NCBI GenBank assembly: GCA_013213825.1
Contig: JABSQA010000002.1
Location: 1-39,147 of the forward strand
DNA length: 39,147 nucleotides
From: Henriciella sp.
Lineage (GTDB): Bacteria > Pseudomonadota > Alphaproteobacteria > Caulobacterales > Hyphomonadaceae
Reading direction: 5' to 3'
The notes under the pieces were generated by a model. It was given only the letters and a program-made list of their open reading frames with translations, was not told where the DNA came from and did not search any database. Positions 9,914 through 19,457 of this stretch are shown piece after piece. Every line of letters starts with the position of its first letter. Positions within the stretch are counted from its first letter, which is position 1. A program made the position numbers and the translations under genes.

Positions 9914-10861
9914 CTAATCGGTGAAGACTGGCAAATCGCCGCCCGCTTGATCGCGAATATTGACCGCCAACTGCCGTCCCAATTCAGCCAAATCGCTAAG
10001 CGGGGTGGACAGCAAAGCTTCGGCGCGAGCGCTCCATTTGGTTTGGCCATCTGGAGTCAGCACTTCACCGCGCAAGTGCCACGTGCCATCCACTGAAGTG
10101 AGCTGCGCCGCCATCGCTGTGCGGCACGACCCATCAAGTTCCGCGAGGAAGGCGCGCTCAGCCGTGGCCATCGCACGCGTGGCGGCATGATCGATCTGAT
10201 TTAAGGCGGCCTCAAGTTCAGCAGAGAGCCTGTCCGGTCGGGCGGCGACCGTAATGATGCCTTGTCCGGCGGCGGGCAACATTGTGGAGGCGCGGACCGG
10301 ATTTGCGTGATGCGCGAGGCCCAACCGTTCCAATCCCGCCATAGCGAGGAAGGTGGCATCGGCTTCACCCCGTTGAAGTTTCTCTAAACGCGTTTCAACC
10401 CGTCCGCGGAATGGCACCACTTTTAGGTCAGGTCGCAGAGCCAGAGCTTGCGACTCGCGGCGAAGGCTGGCGGTGCCGAGGACGGCGCCTTGGGGCAAGT
10501 CTTCAAGACGGGAGATGCCAGATGTGGTCAAAAAACCATCGCGTGGGTCGGCGCGCTCAGGATAGGCGACCAAGTCTTGGCCGTCTGGCAAAATGCTCGG
10601 CACGTCCTTCAGACTGTGAACGCCAAGGTCGACCCGGCCATCATCAACGGCGGCATCAATCTCACGGGTAAAGAGCCCCTTGCCCCCAGAATTGATCAGT
10701 CGTTCTGTGGTCAGCTGGTCACCCTTGGTGGAGAAAGTAACAATCTCAGCTTTCAGCGCGCCACCGCTCACGCGTTCCAATTCCCGGGCAATCAATTCAG
10801 CTTGATACAAAGCCAGCGGCGATCCGCGTGTGCCTATTCTAACCGGCTGAGGGGCTTTCAT
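9914..10861 (-). CDS. hemC: Hydroxymethylbilane synthase (porphobilinogen deaminase)
   Basis: A 315-residue cytoplasmic enzyme that polymerises four porphobilinogen units into hydroxymethylbilane. The N-terminus IGTRGSPLALYQ, the GVHSLKDVPS motif, the LGTASLRRESQ motif and the DGSCRTAMAA motif are diagnostic; Cys246 in the last is the attachment site of the dipyrromethane cofactor. The frame is open back to 10969, but the ATG at 10861 is the start: it begins directly before the conserved RIGTRGS and follows an AGGAACGGAG ribosome binding site. It heads the hemC-hemD-mitofilin-hemY operon. Only 43 nt separate it from the divergent GH5 gene, so its promoter probably overlaps that gene. Confidence 0.97.
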   Translation of the reverse strand: MKAPQPVRIGTRGSPLALYQAELIARELERVSGGALKAEIVTFSTKGDQLTTERLINSGGKGLFTREIDAAVDDGRVDLGVHSLKDVPSILPDGQDLVAYPERADPRDGFLTTSGISRLEDLPQGAVLGTASLRRESQALALRPDLKVVPFRGRVETRLEKLQRGEADATFLAMAGLERLGLAHHANPVRASTMLPAAGQGIITVAARPDRLSAELEAALNQIDHAATRAMATAERAFLAELDGSCRTAMAAQLTSVDGTWHLRGEVLTPDGQTKWSARAEALLSTPLSDLAELGRQLAVNIRDQAGGDLPVFTD

Positions 10862-10904
10862 TTTTGCTCCGTTCCTGAGATGACGTTCAGCTAAGGACGA
10901 TCGC

Positions 10905-11942
10905 GTGGAGACGCAAGCAAATCCGAGCAGGAGGGACATTATGCGGCATGGTTTATTGGCAGGCGCCATTCTGGTCGCAGGCTGCGGCAGCGCCTCTCAG
11001 GACAGCACCTCGACGGCGAGCACGCTTCCCGTCGCTGACTCCCCAATTGAGCGCTGTATGAATTTGGGCAGCGCTTTAGAGGCGCCGCATGAAGGGGCGT
11101 GGGGCTATGTCATCCGTCGAGAAGACTTGGCGCGTTTGAAAGAGGCTAGCTTCGATACGGTTCGGTTGCCCGTCCGATGGTCCGTTCATACGCAGGAAGC
11201 GCCGCCTTATTCGATTGATCCCACGCTGCTCGATCGGGTCGACGAGATTGTCGGTTGGGCGGAAGAGCTTGGTCTGCAGGTGATTGTGAATGTACACCAT
11301 TATGATGCCCTGAACGAAAACCCTGGCGCGCATGAACCGCGATTGGAAGCCATTTGGGGGCAGCTTTCAGTCCATTTTGAAGGGGCCCCTGAGACGCTGA
11401 TTTTTGAAACCATCAATGAGCCGCATACCAAAATGACCACGATGCGGACCGATGCGCTCAATCGCCGCCTGCTTGGTCAGCTCAGACCCTTGCATCCCGA
11501 TCGTTGGATCATTCTCGGCACCGCGTTCTGGGGCAATCTAAGTGCGCTCGAAGAGTCCAAGCCTCCTTATGATTCTCGAGTTTTGCTGACATATCATGAC
11601 TATTCACCGTTCGAATTTACCCATCAGGGTGCCGGATGGACGGATCAAACACAGACTGGAATTCGCTGGGGATCTGACCAGGAGGTGGCTGAAATGATGG
11701 CCGAATTGGACAAGGCGGTCGCGGTACAGGAACGCACTGGGATGCCTGTATTGGTGGGTGAATTCGGTGTTTATGAAGGCGTCCCGATCGAGCAACGGGC
11801 GATGTGGACTCAAACCATGCGAACGGGATTGGAGGCGCGCGGACTCGGTTGGTGCTATTGGGATTATGCCGGGTCTTTAAAAGCCTATGACGTCGAAACA
11901 GAGGCGTGGTTGCCCGAGATCAAATCTGCTTTGCTGGATTGA
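10905..11942 (+). CDS. GH5-type glycoside hydrolase, predicted Tat lipoprotein
   Basis: A 345-residue cellulase-like (glycoside hydrolase family 5) protein that probably acts on beta-linked glucans at the cell envelope. The acid/base Glu172 lies in FETINEPH and the nucleophile Glu286 in VLVGEFG. NLGSALEAPHEGAWG, DTVRLPVRW and VNVHHYD are further GH5 landmarks. With the GTG start at 10905 (AAGGA ribosome binding site 7 nt upstream) the N-terminus reads PSRRDIMRHGLLAGAILVAGC, a twin-arginine motif plus lipobox, so export through Tat as a lipoprotein is likely. The ATG at 10941 also has a good AGGAGGGA site but would lose the two arginines. The gene is divergent from hemC and 40 nt ahead of tsaD, an unusual place for a glycosidase. 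The substrate is not evident. Confidence 0.85.
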   Translation: METQANPSRRDIMRHGLLAGAILVAGCGSASQDSTSTASTLPVADSPIERCMNLGSALEAPHEGAWGYVIRREDLARLKEASFDTVRLPVRWSVHTQEAPPYSIDPTLLDRVDEIVGWAEELGLQVIVNVHHYDALNENPGAHEPRLEAIWGQLSVHFEGAPETLIFETINEPHTKMTTMRTDALNRRLLGQLRPLHPDRWIILGTAFWGNLSALEESKPPYDSRVLLTYHDYSPFEFTHQGAGWTDQTQTGIRWGSDQEVAEMMAELDKAVAVQERTGMPVLVGEFGVYEGVPIEQRAMWTQTMRTGLEARGLGWCYWDYAGSLKAYDVETEAWLPEIKSALLD

Positions 11943-11947
11943 TGTGG

Positions 11948-11976
11948 TTTTCACCGCGTCTTGATCGGCCTATATC
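11948..11976 (+). promoter_or_regulatory. Putative tsaD promoter giving a leaderless mRNA
   Basis: TTTTCA (11948-11953) and TATATC (11971-11976) are 17 bp apart. The expected start of transcription, about 7 nt after the -10 box, falls on or beside the A of the tsaD ATG at 11983. No Shine-Dalgarno sequence precedes that ATG, which fits a leaderless transcript, a form known to be common in Caulobacter relatives. The -35 match is only moderate. Confidence 0.35.
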
Positions 11977-11982
11977 GCCGCC

Positions 11983-13080
11983 ATGACTGAGACCGTAACT
12001 GTACTAGGAATAGAGACCAGCTGCGACGAGACCGCTGCGGCGGTGCTGCGGCATGGGCCGGATGGCGTGGTGGATATTCTCTCCGAAGTGGTGCTGTCGC
12101 AAATTGATGAACACGCGCCCTATGGCGGCGTTGTCCCCGAAATCGCGGCGCGGGCGCATGCGGATGCGACGGACACAATCGTTCAACAAGCACTCGACCA
12201 GAGTGGCCAAGCCTTGCAGGACTTGGATGCGATCGCGGCGACCAGTGGGCCAGGTCTGATTGGTGGGGTCATGGTTGGTATGATGACCGGCAAAGCGCTT
12301 GCCCTCGCTGCGCAAAAACCCTTCGTCCCCATCAATCACTTAGAAGGACACGCCTTGTCCCCCCGCTTGGCCGAGGTCTGCGCGTTTCCTTACCTATTGT
12401 TGCTGGTCAGCGGTGGGCATTGTCAATTCATCGCCGTCAAAGGCCTTGGCGATTATCAGCGCCTCGGAACCACCATTGATGATGCCGCCGGTGAGGCCTT
12501 CGACAAATTGGCCAAGACTTTGGGAATTGGATTTCCGGGCGGACCCGCCGTCGAACGATTGGCGCGCACGGGAGACCCGGCGCGATTCGACTTGCCTCGG
12601 CCACTCCTCAATCGGCCGGGCTTGGATATGAGTTTTGCCGGTCTTAAGACAGCCGCGGCGCGAATTGTCGAGGCTGAGCCTTTGGATGATCAAGGGCGAG
12701 CCGACTTATGCGCGTCTTACCAACACGCCATCGCCGACTGTCTGGCCGAGAAAGCTCGGCGAGCACTGGACGTCTTTGCAGGCGCAGACGATGACGAGAT
12801 CCGATTGGTTGTGGCAGGCGGCGTCGCGGCCAATCAGACTATTCGAACGGCCCTTGATGATGTGGCACGTGCCGCAGGCGCGCGCCTTATCGCGCCTCCA
12901 TTGCGGCACTGTACGGATAATGCGGCTATGATCGCGCTGGCGGGTGCGGAGCGGTTCAAAGCCGGATTGCTGCCAGAAGATGGGCAGGCTTTTTCGGCCC
13001 GTCCAAGATGGCCATTAGATGAAGCAGCTGCCTTAGCAGCCCCGGCTTATGGTGGTGGAAAACGTGGCGCGAAGGCCTAG
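11983..13080 (+). CDS. tsaD: tRNA N6-adenosine threonylcarbamoyltransferase
   Basis: A 365-residue cytoplasmic ATPase of the Kae1/TsaD family that, with TsaB and TsaE, transfers threonylcarbamoyl to A37 of ANN-decoding tRNAs. The N-terminal [15 protein letters not shown], the metal-binding HLEGH motif (His119 and His123), [23 protein letters not shown] and VAGGVAANQ are all present, so the enzyme looks intact. The length is normal for the family. Its 3' end overlaps the convergent ntrZ-like gene by 4 nt. tsaD and hemC are often divergent neighbours in alphaproteobacteria; here the GH5 gene lies between them. Confidence 0.97.
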   Translation: MTETVTVLGIETSCDETAAAVLRHGPDGVVDILSEVVLSQIDEHAPYGGVVPEIAARAHADATDTIVQQALDQSGQALQDLDAIAATSGPGLIGGVMVGMMTGKALALAAQKPFVPINHLEGHALSPRLAEVCAFPYLLLLVSGGHCQFIAVKGLGDYQRLGTTIDDAAGEAFDKLAKTLGIGFPGGPAVERLARTGDPARFDLPRPLLNRPGLDMSFAGLKTAAARIVEAEPLDDQGRADLCASYQHAIADCLAEKARRALDVFAGADDDEIRLVVAGGVAANQTIRTALDDVARAAGARLIAPPLRHCTDNAAMIALAGAERFKAGLLPEDGQAFSARPRWPLDEAAALAAPAYGGGKRGAKA

Positions 13081-13511
13081 AATTTAAAGGCAGAGCGCAG
13101 GCGAATGCCGGCTTCGACCTCTTTATCTTCCCATTGCGCCGTATCATCGAGCTCTTCGGCCGCAATGGTCAGTTCACCGCCAACGGAAATGCGCGGTGTG
13201 ATGCGGAATTGCGCTTCAGCCAACATTTCTTCACGCGGCAGAGGCGTATCGCCTTCACGAGAGGTCAAATCGAGGCTGAGGCTCCAGCGATCGCCCTTAA
13301 TCCAAGCCAGATTGAAGGTTTGCGATTGTGCGGTTTGCCAGATTGGCGAATTGACATCTTCGCTGCTGAAATTGAATTTTTGGAACCATTCCGGTTCCGC
13401 TTGATCGGTCTCAGCGATGCTTGGCGCAGGCATTTTAGGCACGTCTTGCTCTGCCACCGCCGGGAAGGCGAGGCAGGTCAGACCTACTAAAGATACCATC
13501 AGCTTGCGCAT
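13077..13511 (-). CDS. NtrZ-like periplasmic protein
   Basis: A 144-residue exported protein with a Sec signal peptide ([20 protein letters not shown]). The conserved-looking C-terminal half ([12 protein letters not shown], then [22 protein letters not shown]) resembles the NtrZ family, first described in Caulobacter as a periplasmic inhibitor of the sensor kinase NtrY. This is recognition by eye and moderate in certainty; a generic small beta-strand envelope protein is the alternative. The start follows TAGGAG. No ntrXY genes are in the window. Upstream lies a perfect CtrA box that overlaps the porin stop codon, so expression may follow the cell cycle. It is convergent with and overlaps tsaD by 4 nt. 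Confidence 0.6.
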   Translation of the reverse strand: MRKLMVSLVGLTCLAFPAVAEQDVPKMPAPSIAETDQAEPEWFQKFNFSSEDVNSPIWQTAQSQTFNLAWIKGDRWSLSLDLTSREGDTPLPREEMLAEAQFRITPRISVGGELTIAAEELDDTAQWEDKEVEAGIRLRSAFKF

Positions 13512-13551
13512 AATAAGACGCTCCTAACTCTCTAAATAGCAGCGAGAGACG

Positions 13552-13566
13552 TTAAGAGAACCTTAA
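13552..13566 (-). promoter_or_regulatory. CtrA box upstream of the ntrZ-like gene
   Basis: TTAA-GAGAACC-TTAA, an exact TTAA-N7-TTAA CtrA recognition site, begins 41 nt upstream of the ntrZ-like start codon. On the minus strand it reads TTAAGGTTCTCTTAAC and is followed by TATTTA at a plausible -10 distance. Its outer half-site includes the TAA stop of the upstream porin gene. Confidence 0.55.
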
Positions 13567-14741
13567 TTTCCAGTTATCTCTACAATTTCTTGTGAGAGTG
13601 TGATTTCGACAACAACACCTTGCGACGTCCAATTCTGCGCCAGGCGTTCGCCGCGATCCTCTACGTACCCGATAGCCAGTTTCGTCCCTCGGCCAAATTC
13701 GCGCGCCGCGCCGGCCCGAAAACTCTTTGTGTCGAGCTGTACCCCATCATCTGTAGATTGCCCGTACTCAAAGGAAAACTCGCTACCAAAAGCGGTGCGA
13801 TGTAGTCCTGCACTCCAGGCCTGATAATCGCTTTGTGAGAGGCCATTATCCGAGCCCAACCAAGAGGCCCCAAAAGTCCAATCATCTTTCTCAATTCGGG
13901 TGCCCGCAGACCACGTGTCGACCTGTTGATAATTGGTCAAACTGGTTCGATTTGAAACATCCGCGCTCGACCAGGCCAGACCGACATCGAATCGCCAGCC
14001 TGACTCGCGCAAACGCCGCGTTCCGTTCAGGGCAAGTTCGACGGCGTTTTCAATATCTGGAGCCAGCCCGCCCGTACCCGCAGCAGGGCGCCGATCCAAG
14101 CCGTCCGCCTTTGCGTCAGGCGTGTAACTGATGCCGCCGCGCAGGCCGATCAGGCGGGGGCTGGCATAAGACACTTTTGCACTTGGACCGGTAAGATCAT
14201 GTCGGGTGCGAACCGTGCTCAACCCAGTCGGATCGAGCAGGCTGCTATCAAGGCGGGTATGCGAAAACACCGATTTGGCGCCTTCATAGAAACGCGCACC
14301 AACGCCTTGATCTTTGCCAATGCGAACTTCGCCATAGCCACCATCGATTTGGAAATAGGCTGACTCGAGTCTTGCTCGGGTTTCGTTCTCCTCAATTGGG
14401 GTTGCCGTAGAGAGGCCGGAAAATGCGCCGACGGGTGCCAGCTCTGCTGCGCCAAACCCGCCAATGCCGCCTGGACGGCTGGGATGGTCGGCCTGCAAAC
14501 GCAACGCCCCGCGGGCGCGCAGGCGAACGCCATTTTCCAACACTTTCTCGGTCGTTCCATGGATTGAAATTTCCCCGGTGAGCGGTTCCACCTCAAGCTC
14601 AGAATCACTGTCCGAGATCGGTGTGACCACGGTAACGCTTTCCAGCTCCAACTCCGTCTCCCAAGGAGAACCGGTGTCGGCCAGAGCTGTGGATCCAAAG
14701 CAAAGACAAGGCGTTATCAGAGCAAAAGCGCGTATCGACAT
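13563..14741 (-). CDS. Gram-negative porin
   Basis: A 392-residue outer-membrane beta-barrel protein. It begins with a signal peptide (cleavage near TALA), followed by an acidic stretch and then alternating polar and hydrophobic strands with porin landmarks: RARGALRLQAD, ESAYFQIDGGYGEVRIGKDQGVG, VSYASPRLIGLRGGISY, and later WTFGASWLGSD and FGRGTKLAIGYVEDRG. The VRIGKDQG segment corresponds to the L3/GxLxxGR-like region of bacterial porins. The last residues (VVVEITLSQEIVEITGN) do not end in the usual aromatic residue, although a terminal strand is visible. The substrate is unknown. The GGAGG upstream lies unusually far (14 nt) from the ATG. Confidence 0.8.
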   Translation of the reverse strand: MSIRAFALITPCLCFGSTALADTGSPWETELELESVTVVTPISDSDSELEVEPLTGEISIHGTTEKVLENGVRLRARGALRLQADHPSRPGGIGGFGAAELAPVGAFSGLSTATPIEENETRARLESAYFQIDGGYGEVRIGKDQGVGARFYEGAKSVFSHTRLDSSLLDPTGLSTVRTRHDLTGPSAKVSYASPRLIGLRGGISYTPDAKADGLDRRPAAGTGGLAPDIENAVELALNGTRRLRESGWRFDVGLAWSSADVSNRTSLTNYQQVDTWSAGTRIEKDDWTFGASWLGSDNGLSQSDYQAWSAGLHRTAFGSEFSFEYGQSTDDGVQLDTKSFRAGAAREFGRGTKLAIGYVEDRGERLAQNWTSQGVVVEITLSQEIVEITGN

Positions 14742-14852
14742 GAGCGGTTTTCAATCCTCCGAAAGCCTTCAGCATATGAGCACTGGCAGGCTGAGTTTGA
14801 GGTGTTATAGAGACTGTTAATCAACAAGGTCTTGCCAACGGGAAATGACGAT

Positions 14853-15281
14853 ATGAAGGCAATCTCAACGCTTATCGCAGCAACATTCGGAGCGGTTGCG
14901 CTAACAGGTTGCGTGTTCGGCGGCAATAACAGCACTGAAAGATCAGTGGTTGAAGAGATCGAAGGCGGATCCAATCCCTATCTATGGCGCGCCAGCCTCG
15001 ACACCTTAAGCACGATGCCCCTGGTCAGCGCTGATCCATTTGGCGGCACGATTATTTATGATTGGAAATCGTTCGAAGGCTCAGCCGATGAGCGGATCAA
15101 AGCGACGGTTTACATTCTCGACTCGCGTCTCCGCGCAGATGGCGTCAAAGTAAGTGTCTTCAGACAGGTCAATGAAGAAGGCACTTGGGTGGATGCAGCA
15201 ACGGATCCAGAAACCGGCATTCAGCTCGAAAACGCGATCCTCGTGCGGGCGCGAAATCTTAAAGCGTCCGAACTCGACTAG
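14853..15281 (+). CDS. DUF3576-family lipoprotein
   Basis: A 142-residue lipoprotein. The signal [20 protein letters not shown] has a lipobox (LTGC), and the mature part contains [17 protein letters not shown] and [12 protein letters not shown], the conserved features of DUF3576 proteins found upstream of leuS in alphaproteobacteria. The function is unknown; a role in the envelope is inferred from lipidation and the link to lptE. The frame is open from a TTG at 14832, but the ATG at 14853 with GGGA upstream gives the standard signal peptide. Only 23 nt separate it from leuS, so it is the first gene of that operon. Confidence 0.8.
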   Translation: MKAISTLIAATFGAVALTGCVFGGNNSTERSVVEEIEGGSNPYLWRASLDTLSTMPLVSADPFGGTIIYDWKSFEGSADERIKATVYILDSRLRADGVKVSVFRQVNEEGTWVDAATDPETGIQLENAILVRARNLKASELD

Positions 15282-15304
15282 TTTTTACAGGGATGGGGGA
15301 GGCG

Positions 15305-17896
15305 ATGGCCTCAAGATATGATCCGCAGGCCGCGGAGCCCAAATGGCGTGATGCATGGGCGTCCGCGGAATTGTTTAAAGCCAAAACGCCGGCTGAAGCG
15401 GGCGATATGCCAAAAGCCTATGTGCTTGAAATGTTTCCCTATCCTTCTGGGCGGCTGCACATGGGGCATGTCCGCAACTATGCCATGGGCGATGTCGTCG
15501 CGCGGTATAAGAAAGCCAAAGGTTATAATGTCCTTCACCCAATGGGCTGGGACGCTTTCGGCATGCCGGCGGAAAATGCGGCCATGGAAAAGAAGGTTCA
15601 TCCTGGCGAATGGACCTATCAGAATATTGCCGCCATGAAGGCGCAATTTGAGAAGCTCGGCCTGTCGCTCGATTGGTCGCGCGAATTCGCGACCTGTGAC
15701 CCGGATTATTATGGCGAGCAGCAGCGTCTCTTCTTGAAATTCATGGAAAAAGGGCTGGTCTATCAAAAGAAAGCCAAAGTGAATTGGGATCCCGTCGACA
15801 ATACCGTTCTGGCCAATGAGCAGGTGATTGATGGCAAAGGCTGGCGATCAGGCGCGCCGGTCGAGCAGCGCGAATTGGTGCAATGGTTTTTCCGCATCAC
15901 CGAATATGCCGAAGACTTGTTAGAGCAGGTGCAAAAGCTAGAACGTTGGCCAGAAAAGGTCCGCACCATGCAGGCCAATTGGATCGGCCGTTCGGAAGGC
16001 TTGCAAATGCGGTTCGAGTGGGCGGGCACCGCCCCTGCGGGCCACGAAGGCGGCGTCGACATCTTCACGACCCGGCCAGACACTTTGTTTGGGGCGAGCT
16101 TTGTTGCGCTCTCACCGGATCATCCTTTGACCATTGAAATGGCGAAGGAAAATACGGATCTGGACGCTTTCCGCGCCGAATGTGCAAAGCTTGGAACGTC
16201 CGAGGCAGATATCGAGAAAGCCCCGAAAATGGGTTTTGATACGGGCTTGACCGTCAAACACCCCTTTGTCGAAGGGCAGACATTGCCCGTCTATATCGCG
16301 AACTTTGTCTTGATGGGCTATGGCACCGGCGCAATTTTCGCGTGCCCGGCGCACGATCAGCGCGATTTCGATTTTGCGCGCAAATATGAATTGCCGATCC
16401 TGCCTGTGGTGAAACCCTCAGATAAGGACGCGGCCTCTTCAACTTGGGTTGGCTCCGGTCTGGGTGCGGATATGGAGGCCGCCTATACCGGGCCAGGGTC
16501 GATCATGAATTCGGACTTCTTGGACGGCAAAGAGATTGCTGAGGCAAAGTCGCTTGCCATCGCCAAAATTGAAGGCATGGCGCTTGGCACCGGTACAGTA
16601 AATTATCGCCTGCGCGATTGGGGTGTTTCCCGTCAGCGCTATTGGGGCTGTCCCATTCCGGTCATCCATTGCGATGATTGCGGCATTGTGCCGGTGCCAG
16701 AGGCCGATCTGCCGGTGAAACTTCCGGATGATGTCAGCTTTGATAAGCCCGGTAATCCGTTGGAGCATCATCCGACTTGGAAACATTGCGCCTGCCCGAA
16801 ATGTGGCAAGGACGCCGTGCGTGAGACGGATACGCTCGACACGTTCAATGATTCCAGTTGGTATTTTGCGCGCTTTGCCAGTGTCGATGACCCAGCTGAG
16901 CGGGCCTATTGGCTGCCGGTCGACCAATATGTGGGCGGCGTCGAGCACGCGGTCTTGCACTTGCTCTATGCCCGCTTCTTCATGCGTGCCATGCGCGATG
17001 TCGGCGAGGTTGATTTGCCGAGCGGCGAGCCGTTTGCCGGCTTGTTCACGCAAGGCATGGTGACGCATGAGACGTATAAGACGGAAGATGGCCGCTGGGT
17101 CACGCCCGCTGAAGTCGAGACGCGTGATCAAGGTCTGTTTGAGATCAGCACGGATCAACCGGTGACCGTTGGCGCGATTGAGAAAATGTCCAAGTCGAAA
17201 AAGAATGTCGTCGACCCGGACAATATTATCGCCACGTTCGGAGCCGACACCGCGCGTTGGTTTGTCTTATCCGACAGTCCGCCCGAGCGCGATGTGGAAT
17301 GGACGCAGTCAGGCGCGGAGGGCGCGGGACGGTTCGTTCAGCGCGTCTGGGGCGTTTTTAATGCGCTCGGCGATGGCGTCGGTGACGCCGCACCGTCTGA
17401 CAGTTCAGCCGCAACGGATTTGCGCCGGGCATCGCATAAAGCCGCCCACGCTGTCGATAAGGCGATTGAAGAGTTTCGCTTCAATTCTGCAATTGCCAGC
17501 ATTCATGAATGGGTCAGCGTGTTGAAGAAAGCCGAACAAGGCAGCGAAGATTTGCAGCATGCCCGCCTCGAAGGCGCGTCTATGTTGGCGCGATGCCTGA
17601 CACCCTTCATGCCACACCTGGCCGAAGAGTGCTGGAGTATGATTGGCGGCGACGGCCTCTGCTCGGCGGCGGCCTGGCCAGACGTCGATGAGAGCCTTTT
17701 GGTTGAAGACAGCGTCACAATGCCGATCCAAGTCAATGGCAAGCGCCGGGCGGAAATTTCGGTTTCCAAGACCGCCAGTAAAGACGACATTGAAGCTGTC
17801 GCTCTGGCTGAACCAGGCATTCAGAATTTCATTGCTGACAAATCCATCAAGAAAGTGATTGTCGTTCCCGGTCGGATCGTGAATATCGTAGTGTGA
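15305..17896 (+). CDS. leuS: Leucyl-tRNA synthetase
   Basis: An 863-residue class I aminoacyl-tRNA synthetase that charges tRNA-Leu. The HIGH motif appears as [12 protein letters not shown] (from residue 52) and KMSKS as KMSKSKKNV (from 627). The CP1 editing domain contains [12 protein letters not shown] and [16 protein letters not shown] zinc-ribbon-like pair CDDCG and CPKCG and the tRNA-binding [17 protein letters not shown] segment are intact. An in-frame ATG at 15293 exists, but the GGGGGAGG stretch sits just before the ATG at 15305 and fits that start. The stop codon overlaps the lptE start (TGATG), so translation of lptE is coupled to leuS. Confidence 0.98.
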   Translation: MASRYDPQAAEPKWRDAWASAELFKAKTPAEAGDMPKAYVLEMFPYPSGRLHMGHVRNYAMGDVVARYKKAKGYNVLHPMGWDAFGMPAENAAMEKKVHPGEWTYQNIAAMKAQFEKLGLSLDWSREFATCDPDYYGEQQRLFLKFMEKGLVYQKKAKVNWDPVDNTVLANEQVIDGKGWRSGAPVEQRELVQWFFRITEYAEDLLEQVQKLERWPEKVRTMQANWIGRSEGLQMRFEWAGTAPAGHEGGVDIFTTRPDTLFGASFVALSPDHPLTIEMAKENTDLDAFRAECAKLGTSEADIEKAPKMGFDTGLTVKHPFVEGQTLPVYIANFVLMGYGTGAIFACPAHDQRDFDFARKYELPILPVVKPSDKDAASSTWVGSGLGADMEAAYTGPGSIMNSDFLDGKEIAEAKSLAIAKIEGMALGTGTVNYRLRDWGVSRQRYWGCPIPVIHCDDCGIVPVPEADLPVKLPDDVSFDKPGNPLEHHPTWKHCACPKCGKDAVRETDTLDTFNDSSWYFARFASVDDPAERAYWLPVDQYVGGVEHAVLHLLYARFFMRAMRDVGEVDLPSGEPFAGLFTQGMVTHETYKTEDGRWVTPAEVETRDQGLFEISTDQPVTVGAIEKMSKSKKNVVDPDNIIATFGADTARWFVLSDSPPERDVEWTQSGAEGAGRFVQRVWGVFNALGDGVGDAAPSDSSAATDLRRASHKAAHAVDKAIEEFRFNSAIASIHEWVSVLKKAEQGSEDLQHARLEGASMLARCLTPFMPHLAEECWSMIGGDGLCSAAAWPDVDESLLVEDSVTMPIQVNGKRRAEISVSKTASKDDIEAVALAEPGIQNFIADKSIKKVIVVPGRIVNIVV

Positions 17897-18360
17897 TGAA
17901 ACAGCTTGCTCTTGCCCTTCTCGTTCTGACGCTCTCTGCTTGTGGCTTTACGCCGCTCTATGCTGGAGGTGGCGGCGCTGGAAACATCAATGTTGAAACG
18001 ATTGAGGGCCGAGCAGGGCATTCTTTACGCAAAGCGCTCTTGCAGGAATTGGCGCCCGGGCTTCCGGGACTGGATGGACCCGCCAGCCTGAATATTGTCC
18101 TCGATGAGAGGATTGGCCGCTTGGCTTTGCAGCCCGACGAAGCGGCGACGCGGACCGATATTATCGTCAGCGCGGATTATGTGCTGGCTTTTGAAGGCAA
18201 TGCCTTATCCGGCACTAGCTCTGCAGAGACCAGCTTCCTAGTTCCAGATGCGCCCTTCTCAGACATTACCGCGCAAATCGATGCGACAGACCGGGCGATG
18301 CTGCTGCTGGCTCGCCGCATTGCCGATGATTTGCGAATCAAAATGGCGAATGCCGAATGA
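17896..18360 (+). CDS. lptE: LPS-assembly lipoprotein LptE
   Basis: A 154-residue outer-membrane lipoprotein that plugs the LptD barrel in the last step of lipopolysaccharide transport. The signal peptide ends in the lipobox LSAC, and the next residues GFTPLY are the hallmark of LptE. The rest is poorly conserved, as is normal for the family, with RTDIIVSADYVL and ARRIADDLRIKMA matching typical LptE strands and helix. The ATG overlaps the leuS stop and the 3' end overlaps holA by 4 nt. The order leuS-lptE-holA is common in this class. Confidence 0.93.
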   Translation: MKQLALALLVLTLSACGFTPLYAGGGGAGNINVETIEGRAGHSLRKALLQELAPGLPGLDGPASLNIVLDERIGRLALQPDEAATRTDIIVSADYVLAFEGNALSGTSSAETSFLVPDAPFSDITAQIDATDRAMLLLARRIADDLRIKMANAE

Positions 18361-19388
18361 AGTTTCAGGGCAATAGCGCTGAACGATTTGCGAAAAAGCC
18401 TGATTCTGCCTGTCAGTTTGCGCTGCTCTTTGGCGAGGATGAAGGTGTTGTCGCGGACCATGCCAATGCATTGATCAAAGCCTGGGAGAAGACCGCTCCA
18501 GCAACTGTGCAAACGCTCGACGAGGATGATGTTAAGCGTGATCCCGCGCGCATGTTCGATGCGCTTGAGGCTGTTTCCTTGCTTGGCGAAGCGACGATCC
18601 TTCGCATCCGCACCAAAGGCGAGAAACTCTTCGCCATCTTAAAGGACGTATTGGCGCTGCCGCCGGAGCGCGTCGCGGCGAAGCTGATTGTGCAAAATGG
18701 ATCGCTGAATACACGGTCGAAAATGCGCACCGCCTTTGAAGCGGCCCCGAACGCTGCGGCGTTGCATTTCTTCTCCGATTCCGCGACCGATATGTCGGAC
18801 TTGGTGCGCAGCTTCTTACAATCTCGCCAGGTTGAGATCGACGGCGATGCTTTATCCACGTTCGTTGGTGGTTTGCCAGGCCATCGTAGCCTCGCCAATG
18901 CTGAGATGGAAAAGCTTGCTGTTTATGCCCACAATTTAGGGCGACCCGTGAGTATTTCCGATGTCCAAGCTCTGTGTGAAACCAATGCCGATGAGAGCGC
19001 CCGACAGGCCGTTCTTATGGCGCTGAGCGGTGAACCTGAGCAGGCTCAGGCGGAACTTGATCGGGTGATCGATACCGGCCTGTCGCCGATCAGCCTGATC
19101 CGTTTGTTTGAAATGGAAGCCAGCCGCATGTTGGAAGCCCAAGCTTTGCAAGGCGAGAGCGGGGCGAGCAATGTTGGGATGAAACTGAAACCGCCGGTGT
19201 GGAAATCAGATTGGCCTGCTTTCCAAGCGCGCTTGCGCAAATGGCCAACCCCGCGACTGACTCGACTTGTGGAGCGGCTGCATGATCTTGAGCTGATGGC
19301 AAAGTCTCCGGGCGGGGCAGGGCTCGCAGAGCCAGCCACGCGCGCTTTATTCATTTCCTTATACAAAGCGGCGGCAGCGGTTCGCTGA
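18357..19388 (+). CDS. holA: DNA polymerase III delta subunit
   Basis: A 343-residue subunit of the clamp loader, which opens the beta clamp and places it on DNA. The sequence shows LLFGEDEGVVADHA near residue 23, EAVSLLGEATILRIR, the AAALHFFSD segment and the C-terminal collar-domain pattern DTGLSPISLIRLFEMEASRM with RLTRLVERLHDLELMAKS. The length is normal. It starts inside the last codons of lptE (ATGA overlap) and closes the DUF3576-leuS-lptE-holA operon. Confidence 0.93.
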   Translation: MKFQGNSAERFAKKPDSACQFALLFGEDEGVVADHANALIKAWEKTAPATVQTLDEDDVKRDPARMFDALEAVSLLGEATILRIRTKGEKLFAILKDVLALPPERVAAKLIVQNGSLNTRSKMRTAFEAAPNAAALHFFSDSATDMSDLVRSFLQSRQVEIDGDALSTFVGGLPGHRSLANAEMEKLAVYAHNLGRPVSISDVQALCETNADESARQAVLMALSGEPEQAQAELDRVIDTGLSPISLIRLFEMEASRMLEAQALQGESGASNVGMKLKPPVWKSDWPAFQARLRKWPTPRLTRLVERLHDLELMAKSPGGAGLAEPATRALFISLYKAAAAVR

Positions 19389-19457
19389 TCTGTTCACAAA
19401 TGAATGACTGGAAGTTTTGGCTTGTCTTTGCCATGGAGGCGAGGGAGGCTGATTGTC

